DNA of 34,362 nt from Actinomycetes bacterium. Lineage in GTDB: Bacteria > Actinomycetota > Actinomycetes > Nanopelagicales > Nanopelagicaceae. Positions 1 through 10,988 of this stretch are shown piece by piece (position 1 is the stretch's first letter; the number at the start of each line of letters is the position of its first letter). Under the pieces are notes generated by a model. The model was not told the origin of the DNA. It did no database searches and was given only the letters and a program-made list of their open reading frames with translations. The stretch is taken from NCBI GenBank assembly GCA_025355765.1, contig JANXZB010000088.1, forward strand, positions 1 to 34,362. The letters are read 5' to 3'. A program made the translations under genes and the position numbers.

Positions 1-12
1 CTAGATTTAGCG

Positions 13-39
13 TTAGCACTCTAGGGGTGTGAGTGATAA
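13..39 (+). promoter_or_regulatory. CIRCE operator (HrcA site) upstream of groEL
   Basis: The inverted repeat TTAGCACTC (13-21), nine spacer bases, then GAGTGATAA (31-39) matches the CIRCE consensus with one mismatch in the right arm. CIRCE is bound by the heat-shock repressor HrcA. A possible -10 (GATAAT, 35-40) lies inside the right arm, so bound HrcA would block the promoter. The site lies about 44 bases before the groEL start. Operator assignment is by consensus match; the -10 is inferred. Confidence 0.9.
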
Positions 40-55
40 TTCACCCATAACGTAA

Positions 56-1705
<1,650 letters not shown>

Positions 1706-1737
1706 GCATTAATCCATAACTAGAGTCATATAAAGAG

Positions 1738-1775
1738 AGGACTCCCGATTACCTCGGGAGTCCTTTCTGCTTTTT
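1738..1775 (+). terminator. Rho-independent terminator after groEL (repeat copy 1)
   Basis: A perfect 10-base-pair stem, GGACTCCCGA (1739-1748) with TCGGGAGTCC (1754-1763), has a TTACC loop and is followed by TTTCTGCTTTTT. It lies 33 bases past the groEL stop. Bases 1738-1773 recur identically at 2438-2473. Confidence 0.9.
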
Positions 1776-1820
1776 GTTGGATGTGCTTGCATTGCTCTCC
1801 TAAAGAGAATCGGAGATCAC

Positions 1821-2405
1821 ATGTCGCGCACGAAATTCCCCCGCGCCTTCCTCGCTGCGAGTTCAGTCCTCATATTGCTAGTCGCGGTTTCACCGCTGGC
1901 AAATGCATCAGGTAAAGGCAAGAGCGGGGATCACGGAAAGAAAGTAGAAAAATCCGCCGTTGATTCAATTCTTAAAGCTATTCAAGATTCTCCGGTATTC
2001 AATGGCAAAGGCAAGAAATTTGAAAATGAGGGAAACGCCCTCCAGGCTCAGACCAAATCGCTTCTGAAGAAACTCGACAAATTGAGTTCTGGTAATCCTG
2101 CAGTGACACTTGCCGTAAATAGTTACCTCACTACAGTCGATACCGCGACGGCGACATTCCAGAGCGCAATCAAGGCCGCCAAAGCCAGCTATAAGACTGC
2201 GCTTGCAGTGGCGACAACTGATGCCTCAAAACAGAGCGCCGAGGAGGCATACAAAGCATCCGTTTCTGCAGCGCAGAAGGCTTTCAATTCGACCATTGCA
2301 GCAGCCAACCTCGCCCTGAAGACATCTTTGACGCCACTTCTTCCCTCCCCTCTCCCGAGCCCAAGTACAACGCCGAGCCCAACCCCGTCTCCATCCTCGA
2401 CCTGA
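1821..2405 (+). CDS. Secreted Ala/Lys-rich protein with Pro-Ser-Thr tail, function unknown
   Basis: Not a family I recognise. The 194-residue product opens with a typical signal peptide: positive residues, a hydrophobic core at about 11-25, then a likely signal peptidase I site after ANA near residue 29. No lipobox Cys is present. The mature part is Lys/Ala-rich and probably long alpha-helix or coiled coil from about 45 to 170. It then ends in a Pro-Ser-Thr tail of PSPS/TPSP type units (about 172-194), which resembles a cell-wall or linker segment but has no LPXTG or membrane anchor. A GGAG site lies five bases before the ATG. The gene sits alone between two copies of the same terminator. An extracellular structural role is only a guess. 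Confidence 0.75.
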   Translation: MSRTKFPRAFLAASSVLILLVAVSPLANASGKGKSGDHGKKVEKSAVDSILKAIQDSPVFNGKGKKFENEGNALQAQTKSLLKKLDKLSSGNPAVTLAVNSYLTTVDTATATFQSAIKAAKASYKTALAVATTDASKQSAEEAYKASVSAAQKAFNSTIAAANLALKTSLTPLLPSPLPSPSTTPSPTPSPSST

Positions 2406-2437
2406 TCTCCAAAGGGTCGCGTATAGAGAAGCAGTTA

Positions 2438-2473
2438 AGGACTCCCGATTACCTCGGGAGTCCTTTCTGCTTT
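2438..2473 (+). terminator. Rho-independent terminator (repeat copy 2)
   Basis: This is an exact 36-base copy of the groEL terminator, offset by 700 bases, with the same stem (2439-2448 with 2454-2463), the same loop and the tail TTTCTGCTTT. It ends the unit of the secreted protein at 1821-2405 and lies directly before the DUF3027 gene, whose candidate -10 (TACCCT, 2473-2478) touches its tail. Confidence 0.88.
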
Positions 2474-2484
2474 ACCCTTACCCC

Positions 2485-3192
2485 ATGCCCAAGAAACCTT
2501 CTCAATCTCCACGTGGTCTGGCCCTAATTGGTCTCGCCTTTGATGCTCTGGAACTTGCCAGAGCGGCGGTTCTAGCCGATGCAGGCAACTCTAAATTCGT
2601 CGGTGACTATCTCGATGTGGATTTTGACGCGGATTCTCGCCTGGCAAGTTATCTCTTTGAAGCTTTTCTCCCTGGTTACAAAGGTTGGAGATGGGTTGTC
2701 ACCGCCGTAAGGGTCGATGAGGAAACAGATCCAACTATCTGCGATGTTGTTCTCCTGCCTGGACCTGACTCACTCCTGGCACCGGAGTGGATTCCCTACA
2801 TTGAGCGCATTCAACCCGGTGATATTGGGGTTGGAGATATCTTGCCCAGCGTTGCCGATGATGATCGCCTCGTCCCAGGTTTTGCCTCTTTGCCCGGCGA
2901 TGAAGAACTAGATGCGGTGCAGATCTGGGAATTGGGTCTTGGTCGTCCTCGAGTAATGTCGATTGAGGGTCGCGATGCGGCTAGCAAGCGTTGGTATACA
3001 GGCGATCGCGGTCCTGAATCTGCGATCGCGAAAGCAGCGCCGAAACCATGTGCCTCGTGTGGCTTTTTTATCCCGATCTCGGGTTCGCTACGAGCGGCCT
3101 TTGGAGTCTGCGCTAATGCCATCTCCCCTGAGGATGCACGCGTTGTCTCAGTAGATCACGGCTGCGGAGCCCACTCCGAGGCTACTTTTTAA
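2485..3192 (+). CDS. DUF3027 family protein with Cys/His metal-site-like C-terminus
   Basis: The 235-residue protein resembles the actinobacterial DUF3027 family, whose biochemical role is unknown. The C-terminal part (about 188-235) holds a CxxC pair, then a single Cys in GVCAN, then DHGCGAHSE. This set could bind zinc. The middle is acidic and has no membrane segment. The ATG has no Shine-Dalgarno site; a TACCCT hexamer six bases upstream suggests a leaderless transcript starting at the ATG. From memory, DUF3027, serC and citA homologues also cluster in Mycobacterium tuberculosis (Rv0883c, Rv0884c, Rv0889c), which supports the call. A cold-shock gene follows 99 bases downstream. Confidence 0.8.
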   Translation: MPKKPSQSPRGLALIGLAFDALELARAAVLADAGNSKFVGDYLDVDFDADSRLASYLFEAFLPGYKGWRWVVTAVRVDEETDPTICDVVLLPGPDSLLAPEWIPYIERIQPGDIGVGDILPSVADDDRLVPGFASLPGDEELDAVQIWELGLGRPRVMSIEGRDAASKRWYTGDRGPESAIAKAAPKPCASCGFFIPISGSLRAAFGVCANAISPEDARVVSVDHGCGAHSEATF

Positions 3193-3223
3193 TCCCTGTT
3201 CCTCTAGCCAGCCGCCTACTGTA

Positions 3224-3266
3224 AACTCGTCCTCTGCCCGTAAATCCCTCACGGCTTAAACGAGTT
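3224..3266 (+). promoter_or_regulatory. Nested inverted repeat in the leader of the cold-shock gene
   Basis: AACTCGT (3224-3230) pairs with ACGAGTT (3260-3266), and inside it CCGT (3238-3241) pairs with ACGG (3251-3254). The structure ends 25 bases before the csp ATG. It may be a folded mRNA leader, as is common for cold-shock genes, or an operator. A possible -10 (TAAACT, 3222-3227) overlaps the left arm, which would argue for the operator reading. Function is inferred. Confidence 0.4.
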
Positions 3267-3291
3267 CTAAGCAATTTAAAGGAGAGTACCC

Positions 3292-3675
3292 ATGCCTAGT
3301 GGTCGCGTGAAATGGTTTAGCCTGGAAAAGGGCTTCGGTTTTATCGCCTCCGACGAGGGTGAAGATGTTTATCTGGCAGCCACCTCTCTTCCTGAAGGCG
3401 TCACAACGGTAAAGCCCGGAACGAAGTTGGAATTCGGCGTTGCCGATGGCCGCCGCGGGCCACAGGCTCTCTCCGTGCGCATCATTGATGCGCCACCATC
3501 CCTTGCTGCCCAAGCCCACGTCAATAGCGATGATCTTGCGGCCATGATCGAAGACACCATCAAAATCTTGGACAAGGTTGGCAATGGCCTGCGCCATGGA
3601 CGCCACCCGTCTCCTGTTGAGGCCGAGCGTGTTGGCAAAGTTCTGCGAGGAATTGCTACACAACTAGAGGCTTAA
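3292..3675 (+). CDS. CspB-type cold-shock protein with C-terminal extension
   Basis: Single-stranded nucleic-acid-binding cold-shock domain (about residues 1-67) followed by a helical extension of about 60 residues. The RNP1 motif KGFGFI is intact at 13-18. RNP2 reads DVYLA instead of the usual VFVH. The length of 127 and the segment GRRGPQALS match the long CspB-like proteins of Actinobacteria, from memory Rv0871 of M. tuberculosis, rather than the 67-residue CspA type. GGAG at 3281-3284 lies seven bases before the ATG. The stop codon overlaps the stop of the convergent DUF2530 gene. A role as an RNA chaperone or antiterminator is a family-level inference. Confidence 0.9.
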   Translation: MPSGRVKWFSLEKGFGFIASDEGEDVYLAATSLPEGVTTVKPGTKLEFGVADGRRGPQALSVRIIDAPPSLAAQAHVNSDDLAAMIEDTIKILDKVGNGLRHGRHPSPVEAERVGKVLRGIATQLEA

Positions 3676-3860
3676 ATCCCGCTTCGCCTGGCCCGTCTGA
3701 TCGTATAAAAGATTCCGAGCATCCCAAGGCCGGCTCCACAAACGCATGTCCAGATGACTTTCGATTGGGCACTTACTAAAAGGGCAATCACGCCCGCGAC
3801 AACCCACGCGCAAACGCCAAGTGAGAGTTGAAGGACAACCGATCTCACATTCTGGGCCAT
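3672..3860 (-). CDS. DUF2530 family small membrane protein
   Basis: Small protein of about 62 residues with two hydrophobic helices (roughly 7-27 and 32-52) and a basic C-terminus, RRARRSGI. The pattern WxCxCGAGLGMLG and the size fit the actinobacterial DUF2530 family, function unknown. I chose the ATG at 3860 because TACTAT lies six bases upstream (3867-3872), a good leaderless arrangement; a GTG at 3887 would add nine residues. Its TAA shares bases with the TAA of the cold-shock gene on the other strand. It is divergent from the MFS gene at 3926, the kind of neighbour this family often has. Confidence 0.65.
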   Translation of the reverse strand: MAQNVRSVVLQLSLGVCAWVVAGVIALLVSAQSKVIWTCVCGAGLGMLGIFYTIRRARRSGI

Positions 3861-3925
3861 GTGCGAATAGTAGTGCCATGCGTGCACCCATCAAGGGGCG
3901 ATAGGGTGACGATAGGAGGTCGCTA

Positions 3926-5191
3926 GTGCGCATAAATGAAACAGGCAATTGGCGCGCTTTCCGACATCGTAATTTCCGAATCCTTTTTGCAGCGAATGCA
4001 ATTTCCAATATCGGAACGTGGGCTCAGCGTATCGCCCAAGACTGGTTGGTCCTTCAGTTAACTCATAGCGGTACCTACTTAGGATTGGTAACGGCGCTTC
4101 AATTCACGCCGGTGCTTTTCCTCAGCCTGCATGGTGGGGCACTCGCAGACCGCTTCGACAAGCAGAAGGTGTTGATCGCGACCAACCTCGCCGGTGGACT
4201 CTCGGCCATCATCCTTGGCCTTCTTGTGACTACACACCATGTAAAACTCTGGCACGTATTTCTTCTAGCCTTCATGCTTGGTGTGGCAAATGCAGTAGAT
4301 AATCCGGTTCGCCAGAGTTTTGTTGCAGAGGTCGTAGGTCATAGCGATCTTGGTAATGCGGTGAGCCTGAATTCAGCGAATTTCAATGCAGGAAGACTCA
4401 TTGGCCCCGGTGTCTCGGGTGCTTTGATCGCCGCCTTTGGAACCGGACCTTCCTTTCTTCTCAACGGAGCCTCCTACCTTCTGGTAATCCTTTCATTGAT
4501 GTACCTGCGTAAAAGCGAGTTTTATTTTCTTCCGCGCAGTGCAGGCGTGGCCAATGTTCGCGAAGGACTTAGGTACGTAAAGGCAAGGCCAGATCTGTAT
4601 GTGGTCATGATCGTCATATTCTTCATGGCAACATTCGGTCTGAATTTCCAGATCTTTAATGCCCTTGCAGCTACGAAAATTTTCCACCGCGGGGCTATGT
4701 CCTTTGGATTGCTCGGCACATTCGTTGCGATCGGCTCATTCAGTGGAGCAATTATCTCGGCCCGGCTAGAGGGACTTCGCAGGACGATGTTCGTCGCCTA
4801 CGGTGCAATGGCCTTTGGCACCTCTATCTTCGTTTTAGCCTTCATGCCTAACTACTTGGCGTATGCAATATGGCTGCCCGTGTGCGGTTTTACAGCATTG
4901 ACTACTTTGATAAGTGCCAATTCGCTCATGCAAATAAATTCAGATCCAGTTGTACGAGGGCGCGTTATGGGAATTTATCTTCTGATATTCCTTGGTGGCG
5001 CACCTATTGGTTCTCCGCTAATTGGTTGGACGGCGGAAAAAATCGGAGTTCGAACGACGCTGGCCGCGTGCGGGGCGATTACCGTTCTTGCGGCTTTCTT
5101 TGCTTTTCAACGTTACCGATACAGAGTGGAAGTGCCCAAAGATTTTTCGGTGGATGTCGTCCTACCGCCCCCATATGAGAATAAGAGCTAG
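3926..5191 (+). CDS. MFS transporter, EntS/TMS_3-like
   Basis: A 421-residue integral membrane protein of the major facilitator superfamily with about twelve helices. The opening FRxxNFRILFAANAISNIGTWAQ and the following QDWLVLQLT are typical of the EntS-like exporter branch, which includes siderophore and drug exporters. The loop 2-3 motif GGALADRFDKQK is present. It starts with GTG and has a full AGGAGGT site at 3914-3920, five bases away. It is divergent from the DUF2530 gene and convergent with a second MFS gene. The substrate cannot be read from sequence. Confidence 0.9.
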   Translation: MRINETGNWRAFRHRNFRILFAANAISNIGTWAQRIAQDWLVLQLTHSGTYLGLVTALQFTPVLFLSLHGGALADRFDKQKVLIATNLAGGLSAIILGLLVTTHHVKLWHVFLLAFMLGVANAVDNPVRQSFVAEVVGHSDLGNAVSLNSANFNAGRLIGPGVSGALIAAFGTGPSFLLNGASYLLVILSLMYLRKSEFYFLPRSAGVANVREGLRYVKARPDLYVVMIVIFFMATFGLNFQIFNALAATKIFHRGAMSFGLLGTFVAIGSFSGAIISARLEGLRRTMFVAYGAMAFGTSIFVLAFMPNYLAYAIWLPVCGFTALTTLISANSLMQINSDPVVRGRVMGIYLLIFLGGAPIGSPLIGWTAEKIGVRTTLAACGAITVLAAFFAFQRYRYRVEVPKDFSVDVVLPPPYENKS

Positions 5192-5235
5192 AAGACCAAA
5201 AAGGGCCACCCAAGTAATGAGCCTTCTAGTTTTGT
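5185..5235. terminator. Possible bidirectional terminator between convergent MFS genes
   Basis: CTAGAAG (5188-5194) pairs with CTTCTAG (5223-5229), extendable by three pairs including G-U, with a 28-base loop, followed by TTTTG on the plus strand. The left arm overlaps the stop of the upstream gene. The long loop makes this a weak candidate. Confidence 0.3.
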
Positions 5236-5243
5236 AATTCACG

Positions 5244-6371
5244 CTAACTCACCAAACTTATTTCATCGTGTGTCGTGTGCGCAGAAGGTATCGCCATGAT
5301 CGTTAAGAAGGCAATTACAATGAGCACTGGGACCATCAAGTAGGCACGTGAAATTCCGACGTGATCGCCCAAAAGTCCTAGGAGAAATGGGGCAGCTGCG
5401 ATTGCCAATCCTGATCCCAACGAACTTCGCCCGATTGCCAGATCTGGACGTCCTTGGCTAAAGCCGATGAGTCTTTGCGAGGCGAGAGCAAATTGCATGG
5501 AGAGCCCAAGCCCAACGGCCAGAAGTGCAATCAATGAGATCCACAAGGTGTGTGAGAACCAGAGGACTGCGAAACCTACGAATTGTGTAAGAAGCACGAT
5601 CTTGAATTGAGAGTCCAGAGCAAGGCGCTTGAGAATTTGAGGCCCAAACCATCGACCAAGTCCCATCCCGCTACCTACAGCCACGATGCATATAGTCGAG
5701 ATTGCCGCACTGGAGCCGACGCGATTTCTTAGTAGGGCAGCGGCCCAGAACGTGGTGGCAAATTCGGTTGAAATACAGGCAACATAGCCAAACCAGGAGA
5801 TCCAAAAATTGCGACTGAGCGAGCCTTTTTGGGGTCCGCTCGCCTCTGGAATATGTTCTCCGGCAATCACCGAACGGGTAAGCAAATAAAGAATAATGCT
5901 GGCGGGAACCGCCACTAGAAGACCCAGTCGCCAACTAAAACTCGTTCCTGCGATCACCCCGACAGTGAGCGTTCCAATTACGTAGCCCACCGATGAAATT
6001 CCACTGGCTTGCGAAACTGCTGAGGACGGTTGCAATGGATAGTGGTGTGAAAGTTGAGTGACCATCGCGTTTACAACTGTCAGTGTTCCAAAACCGGTGA
6101 TGAAAGTTGCAACGAGTGTGAGTTGAATTGGTGGGGAGAAGACGAACATCAAAATGCCAATTGAGAAAAATCCTAAACCAAGCCAAGAGGTTGTCGCTCG
6201 TCCAAACTGATGCACTAATTTTGGCGAGAGGAGCCCGGCAAGGATTGATGCGACCCCCATTGCAGTGCCATGCAGACCTGCCATGGTCAACGAAGTGTGC
6301 TGCTGCGCGCGAAGTAGTGGCTGTGCGGGACCGAAGCCGCCCAAGTAGAAGTTAACAATTGCCACTTGCAT
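5244..6371 (-). CDS. MFS transporter
   Basis: Membrane protein of the major facilitator superfamily, 375 residues from the first ATG, with about eleven to twelve hydrophobic segments. It shows the GxLSPKLVHQFGR pattern of the loop 2-3 region. The start is uncertain: the ATG cuts the front of the first helix, and the frame stays open for 21 more codons back to the serC stop without any ATG, GTG or TTG. It lies downstream of serC and pdxH and is probably cotranscribed with them. Substrate unknown; a link to serine or B6 metabolism is not shown by the sequence. Confidence 0.85.
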   Translation of the reverse strand: MQVAIVNFYLGGFGPAQPLLRAQQHTSLTMAGLHGTAMGVASILAGLLSPKLVHQFGRATTSWLGLGFFSIGILMFVFSPPIQLTLVATFITGFGTLTVVNAMVTQLSHHYPLQPSSAVSQASGISSVGYVIGTLTVGVIAGTSFSWRLGLLVAVPASIILYLLTRSVIAGEHIPEASGPQKGSLSRNFWISWFGYVACISTEFATTFWAAALLRNRVGSSAAISTICIVAVGSGMGLGRWFGPQILKRLALDSQFKIVLLTQFVGFAVLWFSHTLWISLIALLAVGLGLSMQFALASQRLIGFSQGRPDLAIGRSSLGSGLAIAAAPFLLGLLGDHVGISRAYLMVPVLIVIAFLTIMAIPSAHTTHDEISLVS

Positions 6372-6434
6372 GGCGATTGTCCAAAAGACACGGTCACGTT
6401 TTAGTGTGATGCCCTTATTCCATATCGCTTGTAC

Positions 6435-8220
<1,786 letters not shown>

Positions 8221-8370
8221 AGATGTATCTAACGTCACTTCCTGTGAATTGGCATCTCTCGCGTAAATGGGGTTGCCTATAGCCAAGGACTGGTCGAGAG
8301 GGATCCGCAGAAGGGGCAGAATTGCCCGTGTTCGCTCTGCGCAACAGGGCCAGCAGTATGAGGAGTTCAC

Positions 8371-9486
8371 GTGTCTGACGAATTTAAACCAGGTCTCGAA
8401 GGTGTCATTGCTTTTGAGTCGGAGATCGCTGAGCCAGATAAAGAAGGTAGCGCACTTCGCTACCGCGGAGTAGATATTGAAGACCTCGTCGGACGAGTCT
8501 CCTTTGGAAATGTATGGGGACTGCTTGTCGATGATGAATTCAATCCAGGACTTCCTGCGGCCGAACCATTCTTATTGCCGGTTCACACAGGTGATGTTCG
8601 CGTCGACCTTCAATCAGCCATTGCAATGTTGGCACCTTCATGGGGCTTAAAGCCACTCCTTGATATATCCGATGAAGAAGCACGCAATAATCTCGCACGT
8701 GCATCGGTCATGGTTCTGTCATACCTTGCACAATCAGCAAGAGGTGCAGAGAAGTCGGCTATTCCGCAATCTGAGGTTGATAAGGCGCACACTGTTGTAG
8801 AGCGAATGATGATTCGCTGGCGCGGCGAACCTGATCCACTACACGTGCGAGCCATTGATGCATATTTTGTTTCTGCTGCCGAACACGGAATGAATGCATC
8901 CACATTCACGGCACGAGTCATTGCATCAACTGGTGCAGATGTCGCTGCAGCGCTATCGGGTGCGATCGGTGCTATGTCTGGTCCTTTGCACGGTGGAGCT
9001 CCTTCACGTGTATTGCACATGATCGAAGAAGTTGAAAAAACTGGCGATGCGCGTGAGTACGTCAAGGGCATTATGGATCGCGGCGAACGCCTTATGGGAT
9101 TTGGCCATCGGGTCTATCGTGCCGAAGATCCGCGCGCTCGCACTTTGCGCCGCACTGCCAAGGAACTCGGAGCGCCAAGGTATGAGGTAGCCCTCGCCCT
9201 TGAGAAGGCTGCTCTTGCAGAATTACACGAACGCCATCCAGAGCGGATTCTGGAGACGAACGTGGAATTCTGGGCTGCGATTATTTTGGACTTTGCCCAA
9301 GTTCCCGGTCACCTGTTCACTTCGATGTTCACTGCTGCTCGCACCGCGGGTTGGTCGGCGCACATCTTGGAGCAGAAGCGAACCGGCAGGTTGGTTCGCC
9401 CATCCGCGCGCTACATTGGCAAAGGCCCTCGCAAGCCAGAGTCAGTCCAGGGTTGGGATGAGTCGGTAGCTCAACTCCATTCCTAA
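8371..9486 (+). CDS. citA: Citrate synthase (CitA/type II-like)
   Basis: Condenses acetyl-CoA and oxaloacetate to citrate at the entry of the TCA cycle. The 371-residue protein has the active-site His in SGPLHGGAPSRV, the second His in MGFGHRVYRAEDPR, and the catalytic Asp region in ILDFAQVPGH. Size and motifs fit the shorter actinobacterial citrate synthase 2 (CitA) group; 2-methylcitrate synthase is a less likely alternative. The GTG start has AGGAG at 8361-8365, five bases upstream. It is divergent from pdxH-serC across 150 bases. Neighbouring serC and citrate synthase genes also occur in other Actinobacteria, as I recall in Corynebacterium. Confidence 0.92.
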   Translation: MSDEFKPGLEGVIAFESEIAEPDKEGSALRYRGVDIEDLVGRVSFGNVWGLLVDDEFNPGLPAAEPFLLPVHTGDVRVDLQSAIAMLAPSWGLKPLLDISDEEARNNLARASVMVLSYLAQSARGAEKSAIPQSEVDKAHTVVERMMIRWRGEPDPLHVRAIDAYFVSAAEHGMNASTFTARVIASTGADVAAALSGAIGAMSGPLHGGAPSRVLHMIEEVEKTGDAREYVKGIMDRGERLMGFGHRVYRAEDPRARTLRRTAKELGAPRYEVALALEKAALAELHERHPERILETNVEFWAAIILDFAQVPGHLFTSMFTAARTAGWSAHILEQKRTGRLVRPSARYIGKGPRKPESVQGWDESVAQLHS

Positions 9487-9563
9487 ATCACTTGCAGGTT
9501 TTCCTGTAAACGAAGACCCTTCATAACGATTTAATAAATGGGCCTTACTTTGGTCATCTCGGC

Positions 9564-9589
9564 TTGACCGCCTCTCATGCACTGGTCAA
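9564..9589 (+). promoter_or_regulatory. Candidate operator/promoter upstream of malE
   Basis: TTGACC (9564-9569) and GGTCAA (9584-9589) form a perfect inverted repeat with a 14-base spacer about 52 bases before the malE start. TTGACC could also be a -35 hexamer. A related TTTGGTCA lies at 9549-9556. A maltose regulator site is plausible, but no regulator gene lies in the window. The 154-base gap also holds a weak 7-pair hairpin at 9492-9509 just after citrate synthase, without a T-tract. Confidence 0.35.
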
Positions 9590-9640
9590 AATTGGCGTAA
9601 CGTCGCATTTTCGCGGCCTCATCTCGTCAAGGAGAAAAGT

Positions 9641-10903
9641 ATGAATCGTAGGATTCTGGGCTTGCTGGGTCTTTTGACCAGCGCTGCTCTCGTAACTTCA
9701 CTTGCGGTTGTTCCAGGGGCACAGGCTGCCGGCGGAACTATCGTGGTCTGGGCGGACGAAACCCGTGGACCAAATCTTCAAAAGGTAATGGACGCAAAAA
9801 GCGATTGGGTCCCCGGATACACAATCAAGATCGTTACCTACTCGAGTTTTGATGCGCTAAAGGCCGCCTTCGATAAGGCAACGGGTACAACCGGTCCAGA
9901 TGTTGTTGTTGCAGCAAACGACTGGGTTCCAACAGCGGCAAAGAGCGGAAAGCTTGCTCCTGTAACGCTTACTGGTTCACAGAAGGCCCAATTCAATCCA
10001 ACACAGTTCTTCGACCTTTCCTACCAGGGCAAACTCTATGGAGTTCCTGTTGACATCAATAACGTCGCGATGATTTACAACACCGCCCTTGTAAAGACCG
10101 CGCCTAAGAAGTTCGGAGACATGGTTGATTTCTATAAAGCCAACAAGAGCGCGGACGGCCTCAAAGCCGGCCTATGTATTGCAGGTGGCGGTATGTCATG
10201 GGGTGCTCACTCAGTATTCTCAGCCCTTGGTGCAGATGCCTACTACATGGCTGGTGGTCGTCCCAACTACCACAAGTTCTTTAACTCAGCCACATTTGCC
10301 AGCAACGTCAAGACTTACTTGCTGGGTCCAGATGGAAAATCAAATGGCTTCTTCCCAGCAACAGATACAGGTTGCAAGGACAACTTCCTAGCCGGCAAAG
10401 TTCCATTCGCCGTTATCGGCAACTGGGAGTGGAAGGACTACGTAGCAAAGGGATTCGACATGAACCTCATGCCAGTTCCATCTGTTAATGCTGGCCAGAA
10501 CGGCGCCATGTTCGGCAGCGTTAGCGGTGCACTTCTCACATCATTCGCCGATACCCACGGCGTTGCAACTGGTGCGAAGTCATTGCTTACAAACTTCTTC
10601 GCTTCTACTGCTGGTCAAGTTGCCTACCAGAAGTTCGAAGGACGTCCACCAGCAGCAAAGGGTGCTCAAGCAGATGCATCAGTATCTGCTGGACAGAAGG
10701 GCTTCGGCACGGCTGCAAGCCTTTCTGGTATTCCACAGATCGGCGCATTCTTGAACAGCAACGCCGGTGGAGCTAGCTATTGGGATTCAGCCCCTGCTTA
10801 CTGGACGGCTGTACTCGTCAATGGAAAAAATCCAGTTGTGGAAGCTAAGAAGCTTGCCGCAATCTGGAGGAAGAACATGCTCGTTGGAAAGTCAGACCTC
10901 TAA
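9641..10903 (+). CDS. malE: Maltose/maltodextrin ABC transporter substrate-binding protein
   Basis: Extracytoplasmic solute-binding protein of the family 1 type, 420 residues. It begins with a signal peptide ending in GAQA-A near residue 30, a signal peptidase I site; there is no lipobox Cys, unusual for a monoderm binding protein. The mature N-terminus GTIVVWADE and the pattern PDVVVAANDW, YGVPVDINNVAMIYN and NWEWKDY match MalE-like proteins. An AGGAG site precedes the ATG. It is the first gene of the malEFG-amylase run, separated from malF by a strong hairpin. Specificity for maltodextrins is inferred from MalE-like sequence and the adjacent amylase. Confidence 0.9.
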   Translation: MNRRILGLLGLLTSAALVTSLAVVPGAQAAGGTIVVWADETRGPNLQKVMDAKSDWVPGYTIKIVTYSSFDALKAAFDKATGTTGPDVVVAANDWVPTAAKSGKLAPVTLTGSQKAQFNPTQFFDLSYQGKLYGVPVDINNVAMIYNTALVKTAPKKFGDMVDFYKANKSADGLKAGLCIAGGGMSWGAHSVFSALGADAYYMAGGRPNYHKFFNSATFASNVKTYLLGPDGKSNGFFPATDTGCKDNFLAGKVPFAVIGNWEWKDYVAKGFDMNLMPVPSVNAGQNGAMFGSVSGALLTSFADTHGVATGAKSLLTNFFASTAGQVAYQKFEGRPPAAKGAQADASVSAGQKGFGTAASLSGIPQIGAFLNSNAGGASYWDSAPAYWTAVLVNGKNPVVEAKKLAAIWRKNMLVGKSDL

Positions 10904-10938
10904 AACCAAAGCAGGACCGTGTAATAAGAGGTTAGTGA

Positions 10939-10970
10939 GTGTGGGCGGGAGAATATCCCGCCCACACTTT
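10939..10970 (+). terminator. Hairpin terminator/attenuator between malE and malF
   Basis: A perfect 12-pair stem (10939-10950 with 10956-10967) has a GAATA loop followed by TTT. It begins 35 bases after the malE stop and ends before the malF start. It likely lets part of the transcription through, or protects the malE 3' end, so that binding protein exceeds permease. Confidence 0.85.
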
Positions 10971-10988
10971 CCTCAATAATAGGAATCG

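Noticed and set aside
3664-4008. 114-residue minus-strand open frame spanning the DUF2530 and MFS starts
   Set aside because: It overlaps the DUF2530 frame, which has a recognisable two-helix membrane pattern, and runs antisense into the MFS gene.
8221-8370. 50-residue N-terminal extension of pdxH
   Set aside because: It fills the divergent promoter region with citA, is Cys-rich and unlike PdxH, and the ATG at 8220 gives the usual family length.
9492-9509. TTGCAGG-TTTT-CCTGTAA hairpin after citrate synthase as a terminator
   Set aside because: Seven pairs including a G-U, and no T-tract follows; too weak to list as a terminator.
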